Source of the DNA: an uncultured Chloroflexota bacterium
GTDB lineage: Bacteria > Chloroflexota > Anaerolineae > Anaerolineales > Anaerolineaceae
DNA length: 40,690 bases
Assembly: GCA_902774215.1 (NCBI GenBank)
Contig: CACYHU010000028.1
Coordinates: 1-40,690 of the forward strand
Reading direction: 5' to 3'
This document shows, piece by piece, positions 25,293 to 33,166 of this stretch. How positions within the stretch are numbered: the first letter of the stretch is position 1; the number at the start of each line of letters is the position of its first letter. Both the position numbers and the translations under genes were made by a program. The notes below the pieces were generated by a model. It did not search any database and was not told the origin of the DNA. It saw only the letters and a list, made by a program, of their open reading frames with translations.

Positions 25293-26873
25293 TCAATTCC
25301 GGTGACGGTATTCTTTCGGCGTGACACCGACAGTCTTGCGGAAAACGTGGCTGAAATAATTCGGCTCACTATAGCCGATCTCCAGTGCGATATCGGCAAG
25401 CTTCATGTTCGTGGACGTCAGCAGTTCTTTGGCTTTTTCCATCCTCATCGCAGTAAGGTAGGAAATGAATGACTGCCCCGTTGTCTGGGAAAAAACCGTG
25501 CTGAAATAAGCAGCACTCATACATACATGGTTTGCTGCACTGATAAGGGATATATTTGGATCGCAGAAATTTTCCTTTACATATTTTTCTGCCTGGTTGA
25601 TCACATGATGATTCTTGATTTCACCTGAATTTCCCTGACGCGCACTCAAAGCCTTCTGTATCAGATCCCTTGCTGTATTCTGAAAACCGCTTTTACTGTC
25701 TGCCCCTTTCAGTATATCGTATTGACTGCTGAGTTCGGCAGCGATGTCTTTTTCATCCGCTTCCGGATGGGCACGTGCGATCATCTGAACAGCTATTTTC
25801 ACCAGTGCGATCAGTGCATTGTAACGCATCAGCCGGCTGTCGAATTGTTCACCGGAAGGTGAGTTGAATATTTCATTTAAAATATTATCTGCATCTTTTG
25901 CGTCTGAATTCTGTATTTTTTGACGGAAAGATTCATAGAAAGGCGTATTCTGCCGGAATATATTTGCTGATACCTGAGCTGTGTCGCTGACGTTGATCAC
26001 CTGCCCGGCAGCGATACCGCTGACAGTTTTCAGCAATCCGTGAGCTGTCCGGTACGCTTCACTGATTTCTCCCAGACGCTGTACATCGTTGCTGATGACC
26101 GTTGTGATCACCGGACAGACATCCTGCAGTTCGTGACGCAGGATACTGATGAAACGATAAACACATTCATTCAGCGCTTCCGCATCATTGTCATAAGCAA
26201 GGATCGTCATGCGGTCGGCATTATTGAAGTAAACCATCAGCATCCGGGTTTCATCCAGCACTTTCATTACAGTGTTTTCCAAAAGCTGATGATCGGTGCG
26301 GGGTGAATCAAAAGAACAAACAGCAACCAGATAATGTTTGCGTATGATGTCCATATTCAGACGCTGCATCCGGTCCAGCAGTTTACCCGTATCGGCCTCA
26401 TCATACAGGAGCTGACGCAGAAAATGCTGCCGCAGAACCTTCATCACCTCATCTTCATCCAGCCCTACCGGCAGGGACGTGCCGCGCGAAGCCTTGTCTT
26501 TTTCGATCTGGGCAGCCATTTCTTCTATTACCCGGATCAGATCCGCCTGTCGGACCGGCTTGAGCAGGTATTGGTCGACACCCAGTGTGATCGCCTTTTG
26601 TGCGGATTCAAAATCACCGAAGCCGCTGATGATGACGACCTTCAGCCAGGGCATCATGGCTTTGCAGTTTTTTATGAGCTCAAAACCGTCCAGAAAAGGC
26701 ATACGGATATCGGTCAGCAGAATATCCGGCATTAGGTCCTGCATCATCGCCAGTGCCATTTCACCATCGGAAGCCTCACCGCACAGTACGTAAGGCCCGG
26801 GCATTTTTTCGATCACATTGCGTATGCTCTGGCGAATGAGTAATTCATCTTCTACTACAAAAACCTGATACAT
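25293..26873 (-). CDS. Response regulator with AraC-type DNA-binding domain (YesN type)
   Basis: The 526-residue cytoplasmic regulator has an N-terminal receiver domain (residues 1-120) with acidic pocket VVEDE at 6-10, phospho-acceptor Asp55 in LLTDIRMPF, and Lys in YLLKPVR near 105. A long central region (about 150-400) is unassigned and helical. The C-terminal AraC domain (about 425-526) has two helix-turn-helix units, ending in IALEIGYSEPNYFSHVFRK and GVTPKEYRHRN. It is convergent with the kinase/lipoprotein pair and lies 62 bp from it, so the three genes form one sensing locus. GAGGG precedes the ATG. Likely targets are the divergent ytfQ/kinase region and possibly araA. It may also influence the adjacent polysaccharide operon, but nothing visible shows this. 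Confidence 0.9.
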   Translation of the reverse strand: MYQVFVVEDELLIRQSIRNVIEKMPGPYVLCGEASDGEMALAMMQDLMPDILLTDIRMPFLDGFELIKNCKAMMPWLKVVIISGFGDFESAQKAITLGVDQYLLKPVRQADLIRVIEEMAAQIEKDKASRGTSLPVGLDEDEVMKVLRQHFLRQLLYDEADTGKLLDRMQRLNMDIIRKHYLVAVCSFDSPRTDHQLLENTVMKVLDETRMLMVYFNNADRMTILAYDNDAEALNECVYRFISILRHELQDVCPVITTVISNDVQRLGEISEAYRTAHGLLKTVSGIAAGQVINVSDTAQVSANIFRQNTPFYESFRQKIQNSDAKDADNILNEIFNSPSGEQFDSRLMRYNALIALVKIAVQMIARAHPEADEKDIAAELSSQYDILKGADSKSGFQNTARDLIQKALSARQGNSGEIKNHHVINQAEKYVKENFCDPNISLISAANHVCMSAAYFSTVFSQTTGQSFISYLTAMRMEKAKELLTSTNMKLADIALEIGYSEPNYFSHVFRKTVGVTPKEYRHRN

Positions 26874-27014
26874 CTGAACCCTCTAAGTCTGCACTGAACA
26901 GGACGACCCATATTTTATAAAAATAATTTTACCCGATTTTTCCGGTTTCGATATCAGCTTTTCGCAGGCTTTTCATTACTTCCTGTTTCGAACGGATCGT
27001 AGTGTGTTTATTGC

Positions 27015-28922
27015 TTATCGGTATTTAGACAATCTGTTTTCGAAGAATCCGGTATAAGCGGTATCTTCACGTATTGCCGAATTTGATAATTCGTAAGCCA
27101 GATTCTCTTCCCCGGTGCGCATCAGACCTTCAATGAACGGCCACCATTCGAATGGGGAGTTAGAACGGTTGTCAGACGGAAGAAAACCCTCGTCCAAAAC
27201 CATGTGTGTCAGTTTATTCAGTGCCGCCCAGTCTTCTTTCTGCCGCAGCAGTTCAGCATTTTGATAGTAATGGCACCAGTTTTTTTGCTCATCCCCAAAA
27301 ATCGTCCTGTCCGGCTCTGAAGCGGATGTAAAATGGATACGGTTGATATTTGATTGCCTGATCCACCCGCGCTGTAATTCGGTAACATGAGGGTTATCCG
27401 TATCTTCAGGATTAAAGACCCAGATACAATTGGCAAATTTATTGTCGTGATCTATGTATATATATTTATCCGGGGACTGGCTGAAGTAATAATTCCGGTT
27501 CTGAACGTGGAAGCCGCCATGCTCATGATATTCTCTTGTGTCATAGGAAAAAACCCAGACAGGAACCTGTCCGGAGCCGGTTATGGGGTTTGGATACAGG
27601 ATATTCACCGCAGAAGCGGTCGAGAAATTTCCCTGCTGAGGAAAAATGATCGTATCGTCTACGATGGCGGTTCCGTCTTCTATAGCCGGTATGCGTTCAG
27701 ACAGCTGATGATAAAACCTGTTCTGTTTGGCTGAAAATTGCCATGCTTTGTTGTATTCGCTCATTTGTCCGTGGCAAAACAGGAATATCAGAAAAGCAGC
27801 CGCGGCAGCGAGACGGTTTTTGTCTGTATGTTCAAAGTCATCTGCGGTCAAAAAGTTTTCATTCATTATCAGGAACGGCAGAACGCCCAGGATAATACTA
27901 AGTAAGCAGAACAGTATAAAGCCTGCCTTCAAATTACTGTAAACAGTCCCCTTGCTTTTGTGAAAGAAAACAGCTGATCCCAGTGCGATGAGAATTGAAA
28001 CAATAATAATGAGCAGTTCTGATTTGGAAAGAATGCTTTGAAGTTTAAAATCAAATAGCCCGGAAAGAAATCCTGTGAACGGGTATAAGAGATCCGTTGT
28101 AAGATTATTCAGGAACATGCGTACTGCTGCAGACGGTGATTCCCTGAAAACGTAAAGAAGATCCGGTGTTTCCGCACTGAAGTTATGAAAAATGCGGCTG
28201 ATGTTCAGCCGGTAAAAACAATAAGACAGAAAGATGATCAAATGAGGCAGATACCACTTTGCAGCACGGATCAGAGCAGCTTTTTTGTTTCTCTTTTCAG
28301 AACCGGTGCTGGAACGGCCGGTATAGAAACAAAAATAAAGGATCGGGAATTTTATCAGCTCCAGAAAGGCAAAATATTCGCTGACCGTCAGATGCAAAAT
28401 TGTGCAGAAAACAGAAAGTACGGAAAAAAGCACTCTCTTCCCGGTTTCCTTTTCAGATACAGCATGGAGCAGCGTGAGTACTGACAGCGAAAATAAAATA
28501 TAGTCGGTGAAATGCTGGGTATAAGCGATCGAAATATAATATTGTGAAAACAACGGACAAACAGCAAAGAGCAGCACAGCTGATTCCGTAAGCGGTTTTT
28601 CCTCCGGGATCATTTTTCTCATAATGAGAAAAAACAGGCAGCACAGGCAAAATTTCAGGCAAAGCAGCAGAAGATGCCACCGGATGGGGGATGTTCCTCC
28701 GATCGGAAAGAAAATAATTGCCGTCCAGGCGGAAAGGGGCCGGTTATAGGAAAAATAATCCCAAAAAGCCGCATCACCGAATTTTACATGAAGAAACAGT
28801 TGGCTCCAGTCATCCCAGAAAAAACCGAGTCCTTTCAGATAAATAGCTTCCGGCAGAAAACAGAGAATCGCCGTAAGCAGAAAAAAAGAAACGGTACTGA
28901 TTTTGACATTATTTTTTTTCAT
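27015..28922 (-). CDS. Polytopic membrane protein, GT-C glycosyltransferase-like
   Basis: The 635-residue protein has about ten to twelve membrane helices in residues 10-395 and a soluble C-terminal domain (about 400-635). The first extracytoplasmic loop carries FFWDDWSQL near residue 34. An acidic pair in that position is typical of GT-C lipid-linked glycosyltransferases such as the PMT/GT39 family. No close family is recognised, so the role is inferred from topology. The soluble part is rich in aromatic residues. It is the last gene of the polysaccharide operon, 55 bp after the DHHW gene. It could add a side-group sugar to the polymer outside the membrane, from a polyprenyl-linked donor. 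A polymerase or flippase role cannot be excluded. Confidence 0.6.
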   Translation of the reverse strand: MKKNNVKISTVSFFLLTAILCFLPEAIYLKGLGFFWDDWSQLFLHVKFGDAAFWDYFSYNRPLSAWTAIIFFPIGGTSPIRWHLLLLCLKFCLCCLFFLIMRKMIPEEKPLTESAVLLFAVCPLFSQYYISIAYTQHFTDYILFSLSVLTLLHAVSEKETGKRVLFSVLSVFCTILHLTVSEYFAFLELIKFPILYFCFYTGRSSTGSEKRNKKAALIRAAKWYLPHLIIFLSYCFYRLNISRIFHNFSAETPDLLYVFRESPSAAVRMFLNNLTTDLLYPFTGFLSGLFDFKLQSILSKSELLIIIVSILIALGSAVFFHKSKGTVYSNLKAGFILFCLLSIILGVLPFLIMNENFLTADDFEHTDKNRLAAAAAFLIFLFCHGQMSEYNKAWQFSAKQNRFYHQLSERIPAIEDGTAIVDDTIIFPQQGNFSTASAVNILYPNPITGSGQVPVWVFSYDTREYHEHGGFHVQNRNYYFSQSPDKYIYIDHDNKFANCIWVFNPEDTDNPHVTELQRGWIRQSNINRIHFTSASEPDRTIFGDEQKNWCHYYQNAELLRQKEDWAALNKLTHMVLDEGFLPSDNRSNSPFEWWPFIEGLMRTGEENLAYELSNSAIREDTAYTGFFENRLSKYR

Positions 28923-28977
28923 GGGAATGATCTCCGTAACCAGCTGGAAGCCAAAATGTCTTTAATTATCCAAAGAA

Positions 28978-30132
28978 TTATTTCTTTATGGTAGTCGGCC
29001 GGTTCAGATTGACAATGGAGGTATCGGTGAAAAGCGTTTGCAGCCCATAAAGGATCAGGATCTCGTCATACTTTTCACTGTCAATCAGTGAGTCCGGAGA
29101 GTATTGATAATTTCGCAGGTCAATCACATCTATCGTTTCATAATTCTCTGTCAGGAAAGGGATAAAACAATTCGCCAGGCTGTCTTTGATCAAAAGAATT
29201 TTTCCTTCACCCATGCCTTTGATACGGCTGTACCCATTGTTACCATGCAGGAAGAAGGCATATTTGTCATAATTTGCTAATGCATCAGAATTATAAAGAC
29301 CACCACGGCTCTTTTCAATAAACTGATTCTCACCCGCCACCTGAAAAATTGTCATTTCCGCCGGCAGATCATACCATACAAGGCTGTCCGGTTGTGCATG
29401 AGCCCATCGGGATTTGCTATAGCTTGTTCCCAGAAAACCGGGCTGTTCGCGTCTGAGTGTAATATCCGGGATCACGGCTTTTTTATCACAAAACGCACTG
29501 TAAGCCAGTTCTGCTCCGTCAGTGGTCCAGTGATGATCATTCCGATAGAATATTTGAGTGGAACCGGATGAATCAGCCAATATCTTTCGAAGGTCAAGTT
29601 TACGTACATCGCCGGGCAGCATTTCTAATAGAGAATCCATCAAAGCATTTTCATCAATAGATGGTGCGCCGGCAGGCAGAGATGTTCCCTCCAGCTGCGA
29701 AGCTATTGGTACAAATATGACAGAGATGCCATCATGTCTGCCGCAGAATGTGGCAAACGCGGCGGAATTCTTTTCCCACTGCAGCGTTTCTGTATCGGTC
29801 AGTCCGAATAACCTGGGATATTGCATACCGGATTTGGTGTCCAGCAGCATTCCGCCGGTTTCAACTTTTCGCAGCACTTCCGTCTCCAATGCGCTGTGGG
29901 AGGTTATCCACATGTCCCGCATCACAAATTGATCCTGTACATAGACTCCATAATCTTTCGTCCATGAACCATCCAGTATTGACGCAGCGCTTAATGAAGG
30001 GATGTGAGACAGCACCTTGTTCTCAATTTCTGCGATATCCTTATCCGGTACCGCGATATCCGCAATGGTAAACAGCAAAATAAATAAGGTCAGCAAAGCG
30101 AACATCGGAGCTTGTTTAATCTTTCGGATCAT
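28978..30132 (-). CDS. DHHW/AlgJ-like SGNH-fold protein for polysaccharide O-acetylation
   Basis: The 384-residue protein has a single N-terminal membrane anchor (about residues 9-29) and an extracytoplasmic SGNH-like domain. The Asp-His pair is in YRNDHHWTTDGA (near residue 197), which defines the DHHW family. The nucleophile Ser is in LLIKDSLANCF (near 313). Related AlgJ/AlgX proteins take acetyl groups passed across the membrane by an MBOAT protein and place them on the polymer. It lies 20 bp after the MBOAT gene, the usual pairing. It is therefore likely to be the transferase that O-acetylates the polysaccharide made by the GT2 synthase of this operon. Confidence 0.82.
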   Translation of the reverse strand: MIRKIKQAPMFALLTLFILLFTIADIAVPDKDIAEIENKVLSHIPSLSAASILDGSWTKDYGVYVQDQFVMRDMWITSHSALETEVLRKVETGGMLLDTKSGMQYPRLFGLTDTETLQWEKNSAAFATFCGRHDGISVIFVPIASQLEGTSLPAGAPSIDENALMDSLLEMLPGDVRKLDLRKILADSSGSTQIFYRNDHHWTTDGAELAYSAFCDKKAVIPDITLRREQPGFLGTSYSKSRWAHAQPDSLVWYDLPAEMTIFQVAGENQFIEKSRGGLYNSDALANYDKYAFFLHGNNGYSRIKGMGEGKILLIKDSLANCFIPFLTENYETIDVIDLRNYQYSPDSLIDSEKYDEILILYGLQTLFTDTSIVNLNRPTTIKK

Positions 30133-30152
30133 TTATTCTCTCTGCCTCCGAC

Positions 30153-31568
30153 TCAGAAATTGAAATACAGGAAAGGTGAATTTGTTGTTCCGACCAGATA
30201 ACAGACACTGGTCACAAACAGTATTCCCAGCACTATGATTTGTACCGGGGGGTGTTTCTGCATCCATGCCCAGCATTTTCCGGGCAGGGATGTGCAGCAC
30301 AAAACCGCTATTGTCAGAATTACGCCATAATTGCGCAAAAAGTACAATATGGATACACCACTGCGGAAACAAAACAGCCGGTCAAGCAGAAGCTTAAGCC
30401 CAACACCATCTTCACCGCTGACAAACAAACCCCAGCCAAATACCACAAGAATCAGTGTGTAGATATGAGGCCAGATTCTGCCTCTTTTCAGATGAGGAAG
30501 CAGCCATAATTTTTCGATTAAGAGGAGAATAAAATAATACAATCCCCATGCGACAAAATTCCATCCCGCGCCATGCCATATGCCTGTAAGAAGCCACACG
30601 ATCAATATATTCCGTAACTGTAAATTGATACCGTGCTTATTGCCGCCCAAAGGAATATATACATAGTCGCGGAACCATTCGGATAAAGTAATATGCCATC
30701 TTCTCCAGAACTCCGTGATGCTGCGGGAAATATAGGGATTATTGAAATTATCCGGAAATTCAAAGCCGAGCATTTTACCCAGCCCGATGCCCATCATCGA
30801 ATAACCATTGAAATCAAAGTATAGCTGCATCGAATAAGCGGCAATACCCAGCCAGGCCAGCCCGGTAGAGACGTTGCCTAAACCCACACCGGCCTGGGTC
30901 ATCAGCCCATTTTGATATACACCGGTAATATCACTCCAAAGCTTACCTATTCCATCCGCAAGCAGGACCTTTTGAGCTAAACCGATGATAAAAAAATTGG
31001 CTCCGGTTTCCAATCTGTCTGCTGTAACTCTTTTGGATGGATTTCTCAGCTGTTCATGAATTGTTACATATTTTACAATAGGCCCCGCAATCAGCTGCGG
31101 AAACATAATAATATAAGAGCCGAAGGTGATAATATTTTTTTCTGCGGGAGCCTTTCCTCTGTACAGGTCAATCAAATAACTCATCGCCTGAAATGTATAG
31201 AAGCTGATGCCTAAAGGCAGGGTTCCTGTCCAAATCAACCCGGAAGTACTTTTTATACCGAGAATATCTCCGATAAAAGCGCTGTATTTGAAGTAAAGAA
31301 GAAAAGACAGGCTGGCAGCAATTCCTGATATCAGGATGAGATTTTTTAATACCGGCTTTTCCGCTGTTCGTTCCAGTAACAGACCGCAGCCATAATTGAT
31401 CATGACTACCGTAAAAAGTATCGGGAAAAAACGGATCTCACCCCAACAATAAAAAATCAGACTGCCGAACAGTATTATGGTGTTTTTCCATGCTCCGGGC
31501 ACAACATAATACAATAACAGGACTGCGGGAAGAAAGCGAAATAGAAAAGGAAGCGAACTGAAAACCAT
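30153..31568 (-). CDS. MBOAT-family O-acyltransferase (AlgI/DltB-like)
   Basis: This 471-residue integral membrane protein has about ten to twelve helices. Family hallmarks include an N-terminal MVFSSLPFLFRFLPAV, a central SITEFWRRWHITLSEWFRDY with YVYIPLGGNKHG (near residues 285-315), and the conserved membrane histidine in TGIWHGAGWNF near residue 336. These proteins pass acyl groups from a cytoplasmic donor to an extracytoplasmic acceptor. Neighbouring DUF4358-like and DHHW proteins make the AlgI type more likely than the DltB type. It is spaced 13 bp from the lipoprotein gene and 20 bp from the DHHW gene. Confidence 0.92.
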   Translation of the reverse strand: MVFSSLPFLFRFLPAVLLLYYVVPGAWKNTIILFGSLIFYCWGEIRFFPILFTVVMINYGCGLLLERTAEKPVLKNLILISGIAASLSFLLYFKYSAFIGDILGIKSTSGLIWTGTLPLGISFYTFQAMSYLIDLYRGKAPAEKNIITFGSYIIMFPQLIAGPIVKYVTIHEQLRNPSKRVTADRLETGANFFIIGLAQKVLLADGIGKLWSDITGVYQNGLMTQAGVGLGNVSTGLAWLGIAAYSMQLYFDFNGYSMMGIGLGKMLGFEFPDNFNNPYISRSITEFWRRWHITLSEWFRDYVYIPLGGNKHGINLQLRNILIVWLLTGIWHGAGWNFVAWGLYYFILLLIEKLWLLPHLKRGRIWPHIYTLILVVFGWGLFVSGEDGVGLKLLLDRLFCFRSGVSILYFLRNYGVILTIAVLCCTSLPGKCWAWMQKHPPVQIIVLGILFVTSVCYLVGTTNSPFLYFNF

Positions 31569-31581
31569 AACACTCTGTTTG

Positions 31582-32085
31582 TTACTTGAGAACGTCTTTT
31601 ACAGTACTCGCAATATCCAGTTCGGACATGTTTTTACCGGCAGCAGCAAGTACGATAACATTGCCATTGGATTGCACAACGCCTTTTTTCAGTAATGCCT
31701 GAACATCACTGAACTCTGCATATTTACCGTAAAATTCTACCTGAGCGGCCAGATAGGCTTCCAATGTGCTCTTTACTTCTGAAGCGCTGCCCTCTTTAGC
31801 CTTAACGACCAGATTCACACCGCCTATACTCATTGTATTGCCCAATTGACCTTTGTATTCCTCAACCTGTTCAGCTTTGAGATTGAAATCATTTGTGATT
31901 GAAAAATCGTCCACCTCGCGGGGATTTTCTACTTGATTCAATTCACTTAGTTTTGAATAGATTGCTTTTATATCAACGGGAGCGGGACTTGGGGCGGACG
32001 AAGTTTGATTCCCACTCGAGCAGGCAGACAGCAGAACTGCACCGGCTATTAAAAATAACATCCATATCGTATTTTTTTTCATCAT
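31582..32085 (-). CDS. DUF4358-like lipoprotein
   Basis: The 167-residue protein has a lipoprotein signal (hydrophobic residues 7-20, lipobox LLSACSS) and a Ser/Pro-rich linker. A compact alpha/beta domain of about 125 residues follows, with alternation such as VVKAKEGSASEVKSTLEAYLAAQ and GNVIVLAAAGKN. This pattern and the position next to an MBOAT gene fit the DUF4358 family. I recall that family accompanying MBOAT/DHHW pairs in clostridia, and its biochemical role is unknown to me. It probably acts at the outer face of the membrane in acetyl transfer or complex assembly. It is embedded in the operon with gaps of 13 and 33 bp. Confidence 0.7.
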   Translation of the reverse strand: MMKKNTIWMLFLIAGAVLLSACSSGNQTSSAPSPAPVDIKAIYSKLSELNQVENPREVDDFSITNDFNLKAEQVEEYKGQLGNTMSIGGVNLVVKAKEGSASEVKSTLEAYLAAQVEFYGKYAEFSDVQALLKKGVVQSNGNVIVLAAAGKNMSELDIASTVKDVLK

Positions 32086-32118
32086 ATTCCTTCCTTTTCT
32101 GTTCTAATCGGTTCCTTT

Positions 32119-33153
32119 CTATTTGCTTTCCATTCGCCACATACTGATTTCCACAGCATGTCCCGTTTTCTCTTCCAATATGCTGCGCCAGCGTGCTAAT
32201 GTGACCGCATCCGCATACCATACGGTATTATAACCCAGGCTGTCTTTTTTCTTATATCTAAACTCCAGTGCGCCGCTTTTTTCGTCACGCGTTTCCGCTG
32301 CATTTGATTCCAAAGCGAGTTCCCTTGCTGCAGTGGTTTTAAGTGAGCGGTAAACCTTTCTGTTGCTGTTCCAGTCAAAACCACCGTTGGCCAGTGCAAA
32401 TCCCATATTTGGAATATCCGCAAATTTTTCCGCGACGCCTTTCAGAAAATCTTCATCTGCCTTGGGGCCGGGGCCGCTGTGATTGCCATAAAGGTTATAG
32501 CACATCACCACATAATCCGGTCCGGAGGGTAAAACGAACTCCTTCACAGGCACACTTACGGGCAGTATCACCCGAACTGCCATTTCTTTTTCTTGTGATT
32601 TCTCCCATAATATTTCGATCAATCGCGCATACTGCCGCCATTGGTTCACATCCCGGATTTTTTCATAATCCAGCTCAATTCCCTGACATTCCCATGCTTC
32701 CGCTGTTCTCAAAAATTCTTCAGCACGGTAATTCATTTCATCTTCTGAAGCCAGCAGCCGATCCAGGAGTTCCGGGCTTTTTTCGCTTGAAGTTCCATCA
32801 TCATGGATGATATCATTGACAAAAGTCAAATAAAGCGGACCGTCATATGCTTCCCGCACAAGATTTTTCATTTCTTCCAACTGATTCGGGATAAACACAT
32901 TATCATGGCTGTCATAAAAGCACGAAAATAAAGACAAGCTTTTGAGCGTTTGAGATAAAGAAGAAATCTCTTTGGCAGCGGCTGTATCCCAATAAACAGT
33001 CCATACATTTTCCGGATGTAATTGAACGTTCCAATCTAAATCAACCTGCGGTTCCGGCTGTTCCGTTGCACTTTGACGCGTAACGATAAAAACAATCGCT
33101 GCGGCCAGAATAACGGCACATAGTATGATCCAAATCAGATGTTTCGATGTCAT
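32119..33153 (-). CDS. GH18-like membrane-anchored glycosidase
   Basis: The 344-residue protein has an N-terminal membrane helix (about residues 6-25) and an extracytoplasmic TIM-barrel-like domain. The GH18 active-site strand appears as QGIELDYEK near residues 158-165. Asp162 and the catalytic Glu164 are kept, but the first Asp of the DxxDxDxE motif is Glu160. Later barrel features include VRVILPVSV, DYVVMCYNLYGNHS (near 217) and the terminal ISMWRM aromatic strand. GH18 proteins typically cleave beta-linked GlcNAc polymers. In this operon it could trim, release or proofread the polymer. It lies 13 bp after the deacetylase-like gene. Activity is plausible but unproven. Confidence 0.72.
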   Translation of the reverse strand: MTSKHLIWIILCAVILAAAIVFIVTRQSATEQPEPQVDLDWNVQLHPENVWTVYWDTAAAKEISSLSQTLKSLSLFSCFYDSHDNVFIPNQLEEMKNLVREAYDGPLYLTFVNDIIHDDGTSSEKSPELLDRLLASEDEMNYRAEEFLRTAEAWECQGIELDYEKIRDVNQWRQYARLIEILWEKSQEKEMAVRVILPVSVPVKEFVLPSGPDYVVMCYNLYGNHSGPGPKADEDFLKGVAEKFADIPNMGFALANGGFDWNSNRKVYRSLKTTAARELALESNAAETRDEKSGALEFRYKKKDSLGYNTVWYADAVTLARWRSILEEKTGHAVEISMWRMESK

Positions 33154-33166
33154 AATTATTTTTGCT

